Positions 17,185-28,671 of a stretch of DNA of 64,000 nt are shown here, piece by piece. This DNA is from Curtobacterium aurantiacum (GTDB taxonomy: Bacteria > Actinomycetota > Actinomycetes > Actinomycetales > Microbacteriaceae). The notes below the pieces were generated by a model. The model saw nothing but the letters and a program-made list of their open reading frames with translations. It was not told the DNA's origin and did not search any database. A program made the translations under genes and the position numbers. Every line of letters starts with the position of its first letter. Position 1 is the first letter of the stretch. The stretch covers positions 1 to 64,000 of the forward strand of contig NZ_JAHEWN010000015.1 in the NCBI RefSeq assembly GCF_018598555.1, read 5' to 3'.

Positions 17185-20100
17185 ATGACCATCACCTCTG
17201 ATCCCGGTACCTCGACGTCGGGCCGGAACGCCTTCGGCGAGCCCGCTGACCTCCACCTCCCCGGCGGCACCGCACCGCACAGCACCTCCACGCTCAGCGT
17301 GCGAGGTGCGCGCGTGCACAACCTCCGCGACGTCGACCTCGAGATCCCGCGTGACTCGCTCGTCGTCTTCACCGGGCTGTCCGGCTCCGGCAAGTCCTCG
17401 CTGGCGTTCGACACGATCTTCGCCGAGGGGCAGCGTCGGTACGTCGAGTCGCTGTCCGCGTACGCGCGCCAGTTCCTCGGCCAGGTCGACCGCCCCGACG
17501 TCGACTTCATCGAGGGGCTCTCGCCCGCGGTGTCGATCGACCAGAAGTCGACCAACCGCAACCCGCGGTCGACGGTCGGCACGATCACCGAGGTCTACGA
17601 CTACATGCGTCTGCTCTGGGCGCGCATCGGGGTCCCGCACTGCCCGACCTGTGGCGAGGTGATCAGCAAGCAGACCGTGCAGCAGATCGCCGACCAGCTC
17701 ATGCAGTTCGAGACCGGTACCCGGTTCCAGGTCCTGGCACCCGTCATCTCCAAGAAGAAGGGCGAGTTCGTCGACCTCTTCCAGGAACTCGCGGCGTCCG
17801 GTTACGCACGCGCGATCGTCGACGGTGAACGCATCCAGCTCAGCGACCCGCCCAAGCTGAAGAAGCAGGTCAAGCACGACATCTCGGTGATCGTCGACCG
17901 CCTGGTGGCGAGCGACGACATCCTCGGTCGTCTCACCGACTCGCTCGAGACCGCCCTGCGCCTGACCGACGGCACCGTCGGCATCGACCTGGTCGACCAC
18001 GAGGGGCCAGGAGCGGTCCGGACGTACTCCGAGAACCTCTCGTGCCCGAACAACCACCCGCTGGCGCTCACCGAGATCGAGCCCCGCACGTTCTCGTTCA
18101 ACGCGCCGTTCGGTGCCTGCCCCGAGTGCTCCGGCCTGGGCACCCGCATGTCGGTCGATCCCGACCTGGTGCTCGGCGACCCCGAGGCCTCGCTGCGCGA
18201 CGGCGTCCTGCTGCCCTGGACGGGGACGAGCGGGCTGTACTCCTACTTCGAGAAGCTGCTCGGTGGTCTCGGCAAGGAGCTCGGCTTCTCGCTCGACACC
18301 CCGTGGAACCAGCTCGACCCGGCGGTCCAGGCCTCGATCCTGACCGGCAAGGACTTCCAGGTGTCCGTCTCCTGGCGCAACCGCTTCGGTCGCGAGATGC
18401 GGTACACGAGCGGGTTCGAGGGCGTCATGCCCTACATCGAGCGCAAGTTCGCCGAAGCCGAGTCCGACTCGCAGCGCCAGCGGTTCCAGGGGTACCTGCG
18501 CGAGGTCCCGTGCCCGGTGTGCGAGGGCACCCGCCTCAAGCCCGAGGTGCTCGCGGTGACGGTCAACGACCGCAGCATCGCGGACGTCACCGACATGTCG
18601 CTCGACAACGCGTACGCGTTCATGGACGACCTGACCCTGACCGACCGCGAAGCGCACATCGCCGCGGCGGTGCTCCGCGAGATCCGTGCCCGTCTCGAGT
18701 TCCTGCTCGAGGTCGGCCTGAACTACCTCACGCTGGCGCGCGGTGCGGGTGGCCTCTCCGGCGGCGAGGCGCAGCGCATCCGCCTCGCGACCCAGATCGG
18801 CTCCGGCCTGACGGGCGTGCTCTACGTCCTCGACGAGCCGAGCATCGGGCTGCACCAGCGTGACAACCGTCGCCTCATCGACACCCTGGTCAAGCTGAAG
18901 GACCTCGGCAACACGCTCATCGTCGTCGAGCACGACGAAGACACGATCCGCACGGCCGACTGGGTCGTCGACATCGGTCCGGGCGCGGGTGTGAACGGCG
19001 GCAACGTCGTGCACTCCGGTTCGTACGAGGGCATGATCGAGAACCGCGAGTCGATCACCGGCGACTACCTGGCCGGCCGACGTGCGATCGAGGTGCCTGC
19101 CGAGCGCCGCAAGGTCAACCTCAAGCGTGCCATCACGGTGCAGGGTGCCCGGGCGAACAACCTCAAGTCGATCGACGCCGACTTCCCCCTCGGTGTCTTC
19201 ACGGCCGTCACCGGTGTCAGCGGCTCCGGCAAGTCGACGCTGGTGAACGACATCCTGTACAAGGTGCTGGCCAACCAGCTCAACGGCGCACGGCACATCG
19301 CGGGCAAGCACACCCGCGTCAAGGGCCTCGACCAGCTCGACAAGGTCGTGCACGTCGACCAGGCCCCGATCGGCCGCACGCCGCGATCCAACCCGGCGAC
19401 CTACACGGGTGTGTTCGACCGCATCCGTCAGCTCTTCGCCGAGACGCAGGAGGCCAAGACCCGCGGCTACCAGCCCGGACGCTTCAGCTTCAACGTCAAG
19501 GGCGGCCGCTGCGAGAACTGCGCGGGCGACGGCACGATCAAGATCGAGATGAACTTCCTGCCCGACGTCTACGTCGCGTGCGAGGTCTGCGGCGGTGCGC
19601 GCTACAACCGCGAGACGCTCCAGGTGCACTACAAGGGCAAGAACATCTCCGAGGTCCTCGACATGCCGATCAGCGAGGCGGCCGAGTTCTTCGAGCCGAT
19701 CTCCGCGATCCACCGCTACATGGCGACCCTCGTCGACGTCGGCCTCGGCTACGTGCGACTCGGGCAGAGCGCCACCACGCTCTCCGGCGGCGAGGCACAG
19801 CGCGTCAAGCTCGCCACCGAGCTGCAGCGTCGTTCCAACGGTCGCACGGTCTACGTGCTCGACGAGCCGACCACCGGTCTGCACTTCGAGGACGTCCGCA
19901 AGCTGCTCCTCGTGCTGCAGAGCCTGGTCGACAAGGGCAACACCGTCGTCACGATCGAGCACAACCTCGACGTGATCAAGTCCGCCGACTGGGTGATCGA
20001 CATGGGCCCCGAGGGTGGTTCGGGTGGCGGCACGGTGCTCGCGACCGGCACACCGGAGCACGTGGCGACCGTGCCGGAGAGCCACACCGGCGTCTTCCTG

Positions 20101-20241
20101 CGCGAGATCTTCGACGCGCAGGACGCCCGGGTCGGCAAGCAGCTGGCCGTCGGCGCGCGTCAGGCCACCCAGAAGCAGGGCGCGACCAAGCAGGGCACGG
20201 GCAAGCAGGGCACCGGCAAGCAGAAGGCGGGTGCTCGGTAG
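17185..20241 (+). CDS. uvrA: Excinuclease ABC subunit A
   Basis: A 1018-residue ABC-type DNA damage sensor. The first Walker [10 protein letters not shown] begins at residue 64 and the second GVSGSGKST at about 677. The ABC signatures are [16 protein letters not shown] and [15 protein letters not shown]. Zinc-binding Cys pairs are visible as CPTC, CPEC, CPVC, and CENC/CEVC in [19 protein letters not shown]. The N-terminus has about 35 extra polar residues and the C-terminus ends in a [16 protein letters not shown] basic repeat beyond the usual end. Its TAG stop is immediately followed by the GTG of uvrC. Confidence 0.98.
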   Translation: MTITSDPGTSTSGRNAFGEPADLHLPGGTAPHSTSTLSVRGARVHNLRDVDLEIPRDSLVVFTGLSGSGKSSLAFDTIFAEGQRRYVESLSAYARQFLGQVDRPDVDFIEGLSPAVSIDQKSTNRNPRSTVGTITEVYDYMRLLWARIGVPHCPTCGEVISKQTVQQIADQLMQFETGTRFQVLAPVISKKKGEFVDLFQELAASGYARAIVDGERIQLSDPPKLKKQVKHDISVIVDRLVASDDILGRLTDSLETALRLTDGTVGIDLVDHEGPGAVRTYSENLSCPNNHPLALTEIEPRTFSFNAPFGACPECSGLGTRMSVDPDLVLGDPEASLRDGVLLPWTGTSGLYSYFEKLLGGLGKELGFSLDTPWNQLDPAVQASILTGKDFQVSVSWRNRFGREMRYTSGFEGVMPYIERKFAEAESDSQRQRFQGYLREVPCPVCEGTRLKPEVLAVTVNDRSIADVTDMSLDNAYAFMDDLTLTDREAHIAAAVLREIRARLEFLLEVGLNYLTLARGAGGLSGGEAQRIRLATQIGSGLTGVLYVLDEPSIGLHQRDNRRLIDTLVKLKDLGNTLIVVEHDEDTIRTADWVVDIGPGAGVNGGNVVHSGSYEGMIENRESITGDYLAGRRAIEVPAERRKVNLKRAITVQGARANNLKSIDADFPLGVFTAVTGVSGSGKSTLVNDILYKVLANQLNGARHIAGKHTRVKGLDQLDKVVHVDQAPIGRTPRSNPATYTGVFDRIRQLFAETQEAKTRGYQPGRFSFNVKGGRCENCAGDGTIKIEMNFLPDVYVACEVCGGARYNRETLQVHYKGKNISEVLDMPISEAAEFFEPISAIHRYMATLVDVGLGYVRLGQSATTLSGGEAQRVKLATELQRRSNGRTVYVLDEPTTGLHFEDVRKLLLVLQSLVDKGNTVVTIEHNLDVIKSADWVIDMGPEGGSGGGTVLATGTPEHVATVPESHTGVFLREIFDAQDARVGKQLAVGARQATQKQGATKQGTGKQGTGKQKAGAR

Positions 20242-22320
20242 GTGGCGGACACCGTCCCGTGGCGTCCGAAGGCGGGGGAGATCCCGACCGACCCGGGCGT
20301 CTACCGATGGCGTGACGAGGCCGGTCGGGTGCTCTACGTCGGCAAGGCGAAGAACCTCCGCGCGCGGCTGAGCAACTACTTCGCCCCGCTGCCGACGCTG
20401 CACGAGCGAACCCGGCGCATGGTCCTCACGGCCCGCAGCGTCGAGTGGACGACGGTCGGCTCCGAGATCGAGGCACTCCAGCTGGAGTACACCTGGATCA
20501 AGGAGTTCGACCCGCCGTTCAACGTCAAGTTCCGCGACGACAAGTCCTACCCGTACATGGCGGTCACCCTCGGGGACGAGGCGCCGCGGGTGATGGTGAC
20601 GCGCAACCGCAAGATCAAGGGCGCGAAGTACTTCGGTCCGTACCCGAAGATCTGGGCCGTGCACGACACCATCGACCTGATGATCAAGGTGTTCCCGATC
20701 CGGACGTGTTCGGACTCCTCGTACAAGAAGGCGATGCAGACCGGGCGCCCGTGCTTCCCAGGGCAGATCGGCAAGTGCGGTGGCCCCTGCTCGCAGAAGG
20801 TCACGATCGAGGAGCACCGCGCCCTCGTCGAGGAGTTCGTGCGCTTCATGAACTCCTACGATCGCCGCGTCATCACCGAACTCCGGCAGCGCATGGGGGC
20901 CTCGGCCGATGCGATGCAGTACGAGCAGGCCGCCAGGTACCGTGACCAGGTCGAGGCGCTCGAAGCCGTGCTCGAGAAGTCCGCCGTGGTCCTCCGAGAC
21001 TCGGTCGACCTCGACCTGTTCGGCATCGCGGAAGACGAGCTCGCCGCCGCCGTCCAGCTGTTCTCGGTCCGTGGCGGCCGCATCCGCGGTGTCCGCGGCT
21101 GGGTGGTCGACAAGGAGCTCGACATCGCCACCGGCGACCTCGTCGAGCAGATCGTCCAGGGCGTCTACGTCACCGACGAGCCGCCGCGCGAGGTCGTCGT
21201 CCCCGAGCTGCCGGAGGACGCCGACGCACTGCAGCAGTGGCTCAGCGAGCGCCGGAGCGGGCGTGGCACCAAGCTCAGCACCGCGCAGCGCGGCGACCGA
21301 GCGGGTCTCGCCCGGACCGCCGCGCAGAACGCCGGCCAGGCGCTCATGCTCTACAAGACCAAGCGCTCCGCCGACTACACGACCCGCGCGGCCGCACTCG
21401 CGGACATCCAGGACGCCCTCGGCATGACCGAGGCGCCGCTCCGCATGGAGTGCTACGACATCTCCCACCTGCAGGGCACGAACGTCGTCGCGTCGATGGT
21501 GGTGTTCGAGGACGGCCTCCCGCGCAAGGACCAGTACCGGCGGTACTCGATCGCCGAGACCACCGACGACACCGACAGCATGTACCAGGTGCTGTCGCGG
21601 CGTCTGGCCCGGCTGGACGAGGACGCCGAGCTGCCGGACGTCCCCGACGTCACGACGGACGAGGTCGTCGAGGGGTCGAAGCCCACGAAGCGGTTCGCCT
21701 ACCGCCCGCAGCTGCTCATCGTGGACGGCGGCCAGCCCCAGGTGCAGGCCGCGAAGCGTGCGATGGACGAAGCCGGAGTGCACGACATCGCCCTGGTGGG
21801 CATCGCGAAGCGTCTCGAGGAGCTCTGGCTGCCCGACGACGACTTCCCGGTCATCCTGCCCCGCAACTCCGAGGCGCTGTTCCTCATCCAGCGCATCCGT
21901 GACGAGGCGCACCGGTTCGCCATCACGCACCAGCGCAGCAAGCGCAAGCGTGACGTCCGCTCCCGGCTCTCGGAGATCCCCGGTCTGGGGCCGAGCCGTG
22001 TCAACGCCCTGCTGAAGCACTTCGGGTCGGTCGCACGGTTGCGTGAGGCCACGGCCGCGGACATCGGCGAGGTGAACGGCATCGGCCCGGCGACCGCTGC
22101 CGCGGTCGTGTCGAAGCTCGCGCAGACGCCGACGAGCGCGCCGGCGACGAGCGCGTCCAGCGCCCCTGAACCGGACGCCGACGCGATCTCGGACACCGGA
22201 ACGGACGCGATCGCGGACGCCGGACCCGAGAACGCGGCCACCGAGCAGACCGCCACCCACCCGGGAGGCCCGGTGCGGGTCCCCGAGGTGACCAGCGACG
22301 GTCCGCAGCGACCTTCGTGA
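20242..22320 (+). CDS. uvrC: Excinuclease ABC subunit C
   Basis: A 692-residue dual-incision nuclease. Residues about 8-90 are the GIY-YIG domain ([20 protein letters not shown]), followed by a Cys cluster with [32 protein letters not shown] motif near [14 protein letters not shown] binds UvrB. The RNase H-like endonuclease domain contains [21 protein letters not shown] and [14 protein letters not shown]. Tandem helix-hairpin-helix motifs ([28 protein letters not shown]) end at about residue 626. The last 66 residues are an Ala/Asp/Thr-rich acidic tail with no recognisable domain. GTG abuts the uvrA stop with no spacer, so expression must be coupled. Confidence 0.97.
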   Translation: MADTVPWRPKAGEIPTDPGVYRWRDEAGRVLYVGKAKNLRARLSNYFAPLPTLHERTRRMVLTARSVEWTTVGSEIEALQLEYTWIKEFDPPFNVKFRDDKSYPYMAVTLGDEAPRVMVTRNRKIKGAKYFGPYPKIWAVHDTIDLMIKVFPIRTCSDSSYKKAMQTGRPCFPGQIGKCGGPCSQKVTIEEHRALVEEFVRFMNSYDRRVITELRQRMGASADAMQYEQAARYRDQVEALEAVLEKSAVVLRDSVDLDLFGIAEDELAAAVQLFSVRGGRIRGVRGWVVDKELDIATGDLVEQIVQGVYVTDEPPREVVVPELPEDADALQQWLSERRSGRGTKLSTAQRGDRAGLARTAAQNAGQALMLYKTKRSADYTTRAAALADIQDALGMTEAPLRMECYDISHLQGTNVVASMVVFEDGLPRKDQYRRYSIAETTDDTDSMYQVLSRRLARLDEDAELPDVPDVTTDEVVEGSKPTKRFAYRPQLLIVDGGQPQVQAAKRAMDEAGVHDIALVGIAKRLEELWLPDDDFPVILPRNSEALFLIQRIRDEAHRFAITHQRSKRKRDVRSRLSEIPGLGPSRVNALLKHFGSVARLREATAADIGEVNGIGPATAAAVVSKLAQTPTSAPATSASSAPEPDADAISDTGTDAIADAGPENAATEQTATHPGGPVRVPEVTSDGPQRPS

Positions 22321-22353
22321 CGGTCCCCGTGCCTCCAGGGCGAGACCGGGCGG

Positions 22354-22359
22354 TAGCCT
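22354..22359 (+). promoter_or_regulatory. Candidate rapZ promoter -10 (TAGCCT)
   Basis: TAGCCT lies 34 nt after the uvrC stop, leaving a leader of about 60 nt. The leader contains a CCGGGCG/CGCCCGG hairpin at 22381-22397. Confidence 0.4.
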
Positions 22360-22423
22360 GGTCCGGCAGCCGAGACCTCCCCGGGCGACGCGCCCGGGCC
22401 GCCACGACGGAGCCCACTCCCAG

Positions 22424-23323
22424 ATGACCGACAGCGCCACCGCGACCACGCACGCGTCGCAGCACGACATCCTCATCGTCACCGGCATGTCCGGCGCCGG
22501 GCGTTCCACCGTCGGCAAGGCCCTCGAAGACCTGGGCTGGTACGTCGTCGACAACCTCCCCACGCAGATGCTGGCACCGCTGACCGAGCTCGCCGACCGT
22601 GCGGGGGAGAAGATCCCGAAGATCGCCACCGTTGTCGACGTGCGGGGCGGGCGGTTCTTCACCGACCCCGAGCACGCGGTCGAACAGGTCCGGTCCAGCA
22701 CGTCCGCGCGGGTCCGGGTGCTGTTCCTCGAGGCGACCGACGCCGTGCTGGTCCGGCGCTTCGAGCAGGTCCGACGACCTCACCCGCTCCAGGGCGAGGA
22801 CACCCTGCTCGACGGCATCGCACGTGAGCGGGCCCGTCTCGCCGGCCTGCGCGAGGCGTCCGACGTGGTGATCGACACGTCCGACCTGAACATCCACCAG
22901 CTCGCGAACACCGTCATCGAGCAGTTCGCCGACGAGCACTTCGTGGGTGTCCAGGTCACGCTGATGAGCTTCGGCTTCAAGTACGGGCTGCCCGCCGACG
23001 CCGACATGGTGGCCGACGTGCGGTTCCTCCCGAACCCCTACTGGGTGCCGGAACTCCGGCCCCACACCGGCCTCGACCAGCCCGTCTCGGACTACGTCCT
23101 GGCCCAGGCCGGGGCCCGTCCGTTCGTCGACCGCTACGCCTCCGTGCTCGAGCCGGTGTTCGAGGGGTACCAGCGCGAGAACAAAAGACACGCTACGATC
23201 GCCATCGGCTGTACCGGCGGGAAGCACCGCTCGGTCGCCATCGTCGCCGAGTTGGCGAACCTCCTCCGCGGGATGCCAGGCGTCGCCGTGCGTGTGAAGA
23301 ACCGAGATCTCGGCCGGGAGTGA
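22424..23323 (+). CDS. rapZ: RNase adapter RapZ / YvcJ-family nucleotide-binding protein
   Basis: A 299-residue P-loop protein. The Walker A variant GMSGAGRST is at residues 21-29, with Arg replacing the usual Lys, a substitution normal in actinobacterial members. [12 protein letters not shown] follows. The C-terminal RapZ domain includes [28 protein letters not shown] and [20 protein letters not shown]. In E. coli RapZ guides RNase E to the GlmZ sRNA. In actinobacteria the function is not established. In many actinobacteria yvcK lies between rapZ and whiA. It is absent here. Confidence 0.95.
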   Translation: MTDSATATTHASQHDILIVTGMSGAGRSTVGKALEDLGWYVVDNLPTQMLAPLTELADRAGEKIPKIATVVDVRGGRFFTDPEHAVEQVRSSTSARVRVLFLEATDAVLVRRFEQVRRPHPLQGEDTLLDGIARERARLAGLREASDVVIDTSDLNIHQLANTVIEQFADEHFVGVQVTLMSFGFKYGLPADADMVADVRFLPNPYWVPELRPHTGLDQPVSDYVLAQAGARPFVDRYASVLEPVFEGYQRENKRHATIAIGCTGGKHRSVAIVAELANLLRGMPGVAVRVKNRDLGRE

Positions 23324-23385
23324 CCGTCCCTCCGGCCGCTCCCACGCCCGTGCCGCCGGATCTGCGGGAACCACTGAACGAAGTT

Positions 23386-23390
23386 AGGAA
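23386..23390 (+). promoter_or_regulatory. Ribosome binding site deciding the whiA start
   Basis: AGGAA sits 7 nt before GTG 23398. This favours that start over the in-frame GTG at 23320 that overlaps the rapZ stop. Confidence 0.6.
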
Positions 23391-23397
23391 TGATGCT

Positions 23398-24378
23398 GTG
23401 CCGTTGACTGCCGAAGTCAAGGACGAACTGGCCAGGGTCGCCGTGAACCGCAACACGGTCCGCGCCGCCGAACTGGCCACGATCCTCCGGTTCGCAGGTG
23501 GTCTGCACGTCATCTCGGGCCGCATCGCGGTCGAGGTCGAGCTCGACACCCGGATCATCGTGCACCGGGTCCGCAAGGACCTCGCCGAGCTCTACGGGGT
23601 GCGCAGCGAGGCCTCGGTGGGGTCGTCCGCGTCCTCCCGCCGTGGCACCCGGTACCTGGTCCGTGTGCTCGAGGCGGGGGAGACCCTCGCGCGCCAGACC
23701 GGGCTGATGGACGCCCGTCGCCGCCCCGTCCGCGGGCTGCCGAACCGGCTCACCACCGGCAACCGTGAGGACCTCGCCGCCATCTGGCGCGGCGCATTCC
23801 TCGCCTCCGGCACGCTGACCGACCCGGGTCGCGCCGCAGCGCTCGAGGTCACCTGCCCCGGCAACGAGGCAGCCATGGCCCTCGTCGGTGCCGCGTCGCG
23901 CCTCGGCGTCGCCGCCAAGGGCCGCGAGGTCCGCGGGGTGCACCGGGTCGTCATCCGCGACGGCGAGGCCATCGGTCAGATGCTCACCGTCATGGGCGCC
24001 GCACGCACCACCGCCGACTGGGAGGAGATGCGCCAGCGCCGCGAGGTCCGTGCGACCGCGAACCGCCTGGTCAACTTCGACGACGCGAACCTGCGCCGTT
24101 CCGCGCAGGCCGCCGTGGCCGCCTGCGCCCGGGTCGAGCGTGCGCTCGAGATCCTCGGCGACGAGGTCCCCGACCACCTCAAGTACGCCGGCGCGCTGCG
24201 TCTGCAGCACCGCGACGCATCGCTCGACGAGCTCGGTCAGCACGCGGACCCGCCCATGACGAAGGACGCCATCGCCGGGCGCATCCGCCGCCTGCTCGCG
24301 ATGGCCGACAAGCGGGCGTCGGACCTCGGCGTCCCCGGTACCGAGGCGAGCGTCCCGGAAGAGCTCGAAGGGGTCTGA
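23398..24378 (+). CDS. whiA: Sporulation/cell-division transcription factor WhiA
   Basis: A 326-residue DNA-binding protein, exactly the usual WhiA length from this start ([18 protein letters not shown]). The N-terminal two thirds resemble a LAGLIDADG homing-endonuclease fold that has lost catalysis ([36 protein letters not shown]). The C-terminal third is a helix-turn-helix ([29 protein letters not shown]). In Streptomyces it activates sporulation genes with WhiB. In non-sporulating actinobacteria it is linked to division and chromosome control. It is followed by a perfect palindromic terminator. Confidence 0.95.
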   Translation: MPLTAEVKDELARVAVNRNTVRAAELATILRFAGGLHVISGRIAVEVELDTRIIVHRVRKDLAELYGVRSEASVGSSASSRRGTRYLVRVLEAGETLARQTGLMDARRRPVRGLPNRLTTGNREDLAAIWRGAFLASGTLTDPGRAAALEVTCPGNEAAMALVGAASRLGVAAKGREVRGVHRVVIRDGEAIGQMLTVMGAARTTADWEEMRQRREVRATANRLVNFDDANLRRSAQAAVAACARVERALEILGDEVPDHLKYAGALRLQHRDASLDELGQHADPPMTKDAIAGRIRRLLAMADKRASDLGVPGTEASVPEELEGV

Positions 24379-24397
24379 GCGCGGGCTGTCGACCCTG

Positions 24398-24441
24398 CGG
24401 ACAGGAGGCGCGGTGCCAGCTGGCACCGCGCCTCCTGTCCG
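24398..24441. terminator. Perfect 44-bp palindrome, terminator after whiA
   Basis: Twenty-two-bp arms meet at the central AGCT with no unpaired loop. The core GGAGGCGCGGTGCCAG and its complement is shared with 44284-44321, and nearly shared with 28616-28655. It follows the whiA stop by 19 nt. Confidence 0.85.
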
Positions 24442-24531
24442 TCTCCCGACCGTTCTCGGGCCCGTTCCCTGCCCGGTCGGTGACCGTCCGGACGGACCGT
24501 CATCCCGCTCGGGCACGCAGTGTCCGACTGC

Positions 24532-25650
<1,119 letters not shown>

Positions 25651-25653
25651 CAC

Positions 25654-26871
25654 ATGGCCCTCCGCACCCTCGAGGACCTCGGCGACCTCGCCGGCAAGCG
25701 CGTCGTCGTCCGTTGTGACCTGAACGTCCCGCTCAAGGACGGCACGATCACGGATGACGGCCGCGTCCGCGCGTCGCTGACCACGCTGAACACCCTCGTG
25801 AACGCCGGCGCACGCGTCATCGTGATCTCGCACCTGGGCCGCCCCGACGGGGAGCCCAAGCCCGAGTTCTCGCTCGCACCGGTGGCCCAGCGGCTCTCCG
25901 AGCTGCTCGGCAAAGAGGTCACGTTCGTCGGCGAGACCGTCGGCGACGAAGCGACCGCCGCGGCCGAGGCCCTCGAGGACGGCGACGTCCTGCTGCTCGA
26001 GAACCTCCGCTTCAACCCGGAGGAGACCTCGAAGGACGCCGCCGAGCGCGGTGCCTTCGCGGACCGCATCGCCGCCCTCGGTGATGCCTTCGTCTCCGAC
26101 GGCTTCGGTGTCGTGCACCGCAAGCAGGCCTCGGTCTACGAGCTCGCGTCCGCACTGCCCAGTGCGGCCGGTTCGTTGATCGAGACCGAGCTGCGCGTGC
26201 TCGAGCGCCTGACCAAGGACCCGGAGCGGCCGTACACGGTCGTGCTCGGCGGGTCGAAGGTCAGCGACAAGCTCGGTGTCATCGACCACATCCTGCCGAA
26301 GGTCGACACCCTCTGCATCGGTGGCGGCATGCTCTTCACGTTCCTCGCGGCCCAGGGCCACGGGGTCGCGAAGTCGCTGCTCGAGGCGGACCAGCTCGAC
26401 GTCGTCCGCGAGTACCTCTCGCGGGCGAAGGAGCTCGGTGTCACCATCGACCTGCCGACCGACGTCGTGGTGGCCTCCGGCTTCGCGGCCGACGCCGACC
26501 ACGAGACCGTGGCGGCCGACGCCATCGAGTCCTCGTCGTTCGGCACGGACGGCATCGGCCTCGACATCGGCCCGGAGACCGCCGCGCGGTTCGCCTCGGC
26601 CGTCTCGGGTTCGGAGACCGTGTTCTGGAACGGCCCGATGGGCGTGTTCGAGTTCCCGGCCTTCGCCGCCGGCACGAAGACCGTTGCCCAGGCGCTGACC
26701 GAGGTCGACGGCCTCGGCGTCGTCGGTGGTGGCGACTCCGCTGCCGCCGTGCGCTCGCTCGGGTTCTCGGACGACCGGTTCGGGCACATCTCGACCGGCG
26801 GCGGCGCGAGCCTCGAGTTCCTCGAGGGCAAGTCGCTGCCCGGTCTCGAAGCACTGGGGTGGACCGCATGA
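25654..26871 (+). CDS. pgk: Phosphoglycerate kinase
   Basis: A 405-residue two-domain kinase making ATP from 1,3-bisphosphoglycerate. [13 protein letters not shown] is the N-terminal substrate loop, [18 protein letters not shown] carries the His/Arg pair, and [11 protein letters not shown] and [14 protein letters not shown] (hinge Lys) follow. The nucleotide-binding end [12 protein letters not shown] and [15 protein letters not shown] close the protein. [17 protein letters not shown] is the usual actinobacterial variant of the DAFGTAHR motif. Its stop overlaps the tpiA start (ATGA). Confidence 0.97.
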   Translation: MALRTLEDLGDLAGKRVVVRCDLNVPLKDGTITDDGRVRASLTTLNTLVNAGARVIVISHLGRPDGEPKPEFSLAPVAQRLSELLGKEVTFVGETVGDEATAAAEALEDGDVLLLENLRFNPEETSKDAAERGAFADRIAALGDAFVSDGFGVVHRKQASVYELASALPSAAGSLIETELRVLERLTKDPERPYTVVLGGSKVSDKLGVIDHILPKVDTLCIGGGMLFTFLAAQGHGVAKSLLEADQLDVVREYLSRAKELGVTIDLPTDVVVASGFAADADHETVAADAIESSSFGTDGIGLDIGPETAARFASAVSGSETVFWNGPMGVFEFPAFAAGTKTVAQALTEVDGLGVVGGGDSAAAVRSLGFSDDRFGHISTGGGASLEFLEGKSLPGLEALGWTA

Positions 26872-27647
26872 CCCGTACTCCTCTGATCGCCGGCAACTGG
26901 AAGATGAACCTGGACCATCTCCAGGCCATCGCCACCGTGCAGAAGCTCGCGTGGACGCTCAAGGACGCCCGGCACGACTTCGACGACGTCGAGGTCGCGG
27001 TCTTCCCCCCGTTCACCGACCTGCGGAGCGTGCAGACGCTCATCTCGGCCGACAAGCTGCCGATCCGCTTCGGCGCCCAGGACCTGTCGCAGTACGACTC
27101 CGGTGCCTACACCGGCGACGTCTCCGGTGCGTTCCTGGCGGCGCTCGACGCCCAGTACGTCATCGTCGGACACTCCGAGCGGCGCACGCTGCACGGTGAG
27201 ACCGACGAGGTCGTCGCGGCGAAGACCGGCGCGGCCGTCAAGCACGGTCTCGTGCCGGTGGTCTGTGTCGGCGAGACCGGTGCGCAGCGCGAGGAGCGCG
27301 GCCCCGGTGTCGTGCCGGTCGAGCAGCTCCGCGTCGTGCTCGACGCGGTCAAGCCCGCCGAGATCGTCGTCGCGTACGAGCCGGTCTGGGCCATCGGTTC
27401 CGGCCAGGCGGCCACGGCCGAGCAGGCGCAGGACGAGTGTGCGGCCATCCGTCGCGGGATCGCCGCGGCCTGGGGCGACCAGGCCGCTACCGACACCCGC
27501 GTGCTCTACGGCGGCTCGGTGAAGTCCGGCAACATCGCGGGGTTCCTCCGCGAGCCGGACATCGACGGTGCCCTCGTCGGCGGCGCCTCCCTCGACGTGC
27601 AGGAGTTCGCGGCGATCGCCCGGTTCCGGCAGCACGTCGGGCTGTAG
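26868..27647 (+). CDS. tpiA: Triosephosphate isomerase
   Basis: A 259-residue TIM barrel interconverting dihydroxyacetone phosphate and glyceraldehyde-3-phosphate. Catalytic Lys12 lies in AGNWKMN, His102 in VGHSERR, and Glu171 in [11 protein letters not shown]. The phosphate loop YGGSVKSGN is near the C-terminus. I use ATG 26868, which overlaps the pgk stop, rather than an ATG three codons upstream. Confidence 0.97.
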   Translation: MTRTPLIAGNWKMNLDHLQAIATVQKLAWTLKDARHDFDDVEVAVFPPFTDLRSVQTLISADKLPIRFGAQDLSQYDSGAYTGDVSGAFLAALDAQYVIVGHSERRTLHGETDEVVAAKTGAAVKHGLVPVVCVGETGAQREERGPGVVPVEQLRVVLDAVKPAEIVVAYEPVWAIGSGQAATAEQAQDECAAIRRGIAAAWGDQAATDTRVLYGGSVKSGNIAGFLREPDIDGALVGGASLDVQEFAAIARFRQHVGL

Positions 27648-27701
27648 CCCCCACGAGCTGGGGCCGGCTGCCGGCTGCAGTTCTGCACCACTCCCGTCCG
27701 T

Positions 27702-27733
27702 GTACCGGCCGTGCTCCGCGCGGCCGGTACACT
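27702..27733 (+). promoter_or_regulatory. Inverted repeat overlapping the secG -10
   Basis: GTACCGGCC (27702-27710) and GGCCGGTAC (27722-27730) are perfect 9-bp arms with an 11-nt spacer. The right arm runs into TACACT (27728-27733), the best -10 for secG. It could act as the tpiA terminator, as a secG operator, or as both. Confidence 0.5.
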
Positions 27734-27763
27734 GGTACGGCTGACTGACACGAAAGGTACGTC

Positions 27764-28015
27764 GTGGCGATACTCTCCGTCGTGCTGCAGGTCCTGCTCG
27801 CAATCACGAGCCTCCTGCTCACGCTCCTCATCCTGCTGCACAAGGGCCGCGGTGGTGGCCTCTCCGACATGTTCGGCGGTGGGGTCACGAGCAACCTCGG
27901 TGCGTCCGGCGTGGCCGAGCGCAACCTCAACCGCATCACGGTGATCCTCGGTCTGGTCTGGATCGTGTCCATCATCGTGCTCGGTCTCATCAACAAGTTC
28001 ACGGCGGGGGTCTGA
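27764..28015 (+). CDS. secG: Preprotein translocase subunit SecG
   Basis: An 83-residue membrane protein of the SecYEG channel. It has two transmembrane helices (about 5-25 and 53-75), separated by the conserved cytoplasmic loop LLHKGRGGGLSDMFGGG. GTG start, with GAAAGG 6 nt upstream. rbpA follows 3 nt after the stop, as in many actinobacteria. Confidence 0.95.
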   Translation: MAILSVVLQVLLAITSLLLTLLILLHKGRGGGLSDMFGGGVTSNLGASGVAERNLNRITVILGLVWIVSIIVLGLINKFTAGV

Positions 28016-28018
28016 TCC

Positions 28019-28387
28019 ATGGCAAGCGGAGGCAGTGCAATCCGAGGGTCTCGCGTCGGCGCGGGCCCGATGGGGGAGCAGGACCGTGGGGTCCAGGCAG
28101 AACGTGTGGCGATCTCGTACTGGGATGCCCTCGGCAACGAGGTCGTGCGGTACTTCGCCGCCAACCTGCCGGAAGAAGAGATCCCCGAGACGGTGGACTC
28201 GCCGTCGAGCGGTCTCCCGGCTGGGCGCGACAAGGAGAACCCTCCCGTGGTCTCCAAGACGGAGCCCTACAAGACCCACCTCGCGTACGTCAAGGAACGC
28301 CGCACCGAGGAAGAGGCAGCGCAGCTCCTCGAAGACGCGCTCCAGCAGCTCCGCGAGCGTCGCGGCACCGCGGCCAAGAAGGCGTAG
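28019..28387 (+). CDS. rbpA: RNA polymerase-binding protein RbpA
   Basis: A 122-residue actinobacteria-specific transcription factor. It binds the primary sigma factor and the beta subunit and stabilises the open complex. GSAIRGSRVGAGPMGEQDRG is the N-terminal tail and basic linker. The core domain has the pattern VAISYWDALGNEVVRYFAA. The sigma-interaction helix near the C-terminus is RRTEEEAAQLLEDALQQLRE. The core domain lacks the Cys ligands found in Streptomyces RbpA. Cotranscribed with secG. Confidence 0.95.
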   Translation: MASGGSAIRGSRVGAGPMGEQDRGVQAERVAISYWDALGNEVVRYFAANLPEEEIPETVDSPSSGLPAGRDKENPPVVSKTEPYKTHLAYVKERRTEEEAAQLLEDALQQLRERRGTAAKKA

Positions 28388-28405
28388 CGAACACACACTG
28401 ACGAG

Positions 28406-28434
28406 AGGCCCTCGCACCGATGGTGCGGGGGCCT
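28406..28434 (+). terminator. rbpA terminator
   Basis: Stem AGGCCCTCGCACC with GGTGCGGGGGCCT (one G-T pair), loop GAT, 18 nt after the rbpA stop. Confidence 0.78.
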
Positions 28435-28481
28435 TCGTGCGTCGCGGCAGGGTCTCGAGATCCATGGCACGCCACGTGCGC

Positions 28482-28578
28482 CCCGCCGAGGTTCCACGAC
28501 ATGCCGCGCACATCCCGCCGAGGTTCCGCGGCCCGGCGGAGCGAGGGCCGAGATGCCGAGATTTCGGAACCTGGGGCG
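28482..28578. repeat. GAGGTTCC repeat cluster (two direct copies, one inverted)
   Basis: CCCGCCGAGGTTCC occurs at 28482-28495 and 28514-28527. The inverted form GGAACCTGGGGCG is at 28566-28578. The core is the same as in the inverted repeat at 12467-12527. It lies between the rbpA terminator and the pgl terminator. Confidence 0.75.
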
Positions 28579-28615
28579 ACGGGGGCGGGGCGTGCGGTGG
28601 GCGAGACCACCGACA

Positions 28616-28655
28616 GACGGGAGGCCCGGTGCCAGCTGGCACCGGGCCTCCCGTC
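28616..28655. terminator. Perfect 40-bp palindrome, terminator between convergent rbpA and pgl
   Basis: Twenty-bp arms GACGGGAGGCCCGGTGCCAG and complement meet at AGCT. The pgl stop is 17 nt away on the other strand. A member of the dispersed palindrome family. Confidence 0.85.
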
Positions 28656-28671
28656 CGTCTGGAACGCGCGT

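Noticed and set aside
16840-22701. Very long open frame on the reverse strand opposite uvrA, uvrC and rapZ (and others opposite polA, uvrB, sufB).
   Set aside because: Such frames arise from GC-rich third positions of the real genes. The translations are repetitive Val/Asp/Leu/Arg-rich with no recognisable domain and overlap clear housekeeping genes.
23320-23397. WhiA starting at GTG 23320, overlapping rapZ.
   Set aside because: It adds 26 proline-rich residues absent from the family. GTG 23398 has a ribosome binding site and gives the usual 326 residues.
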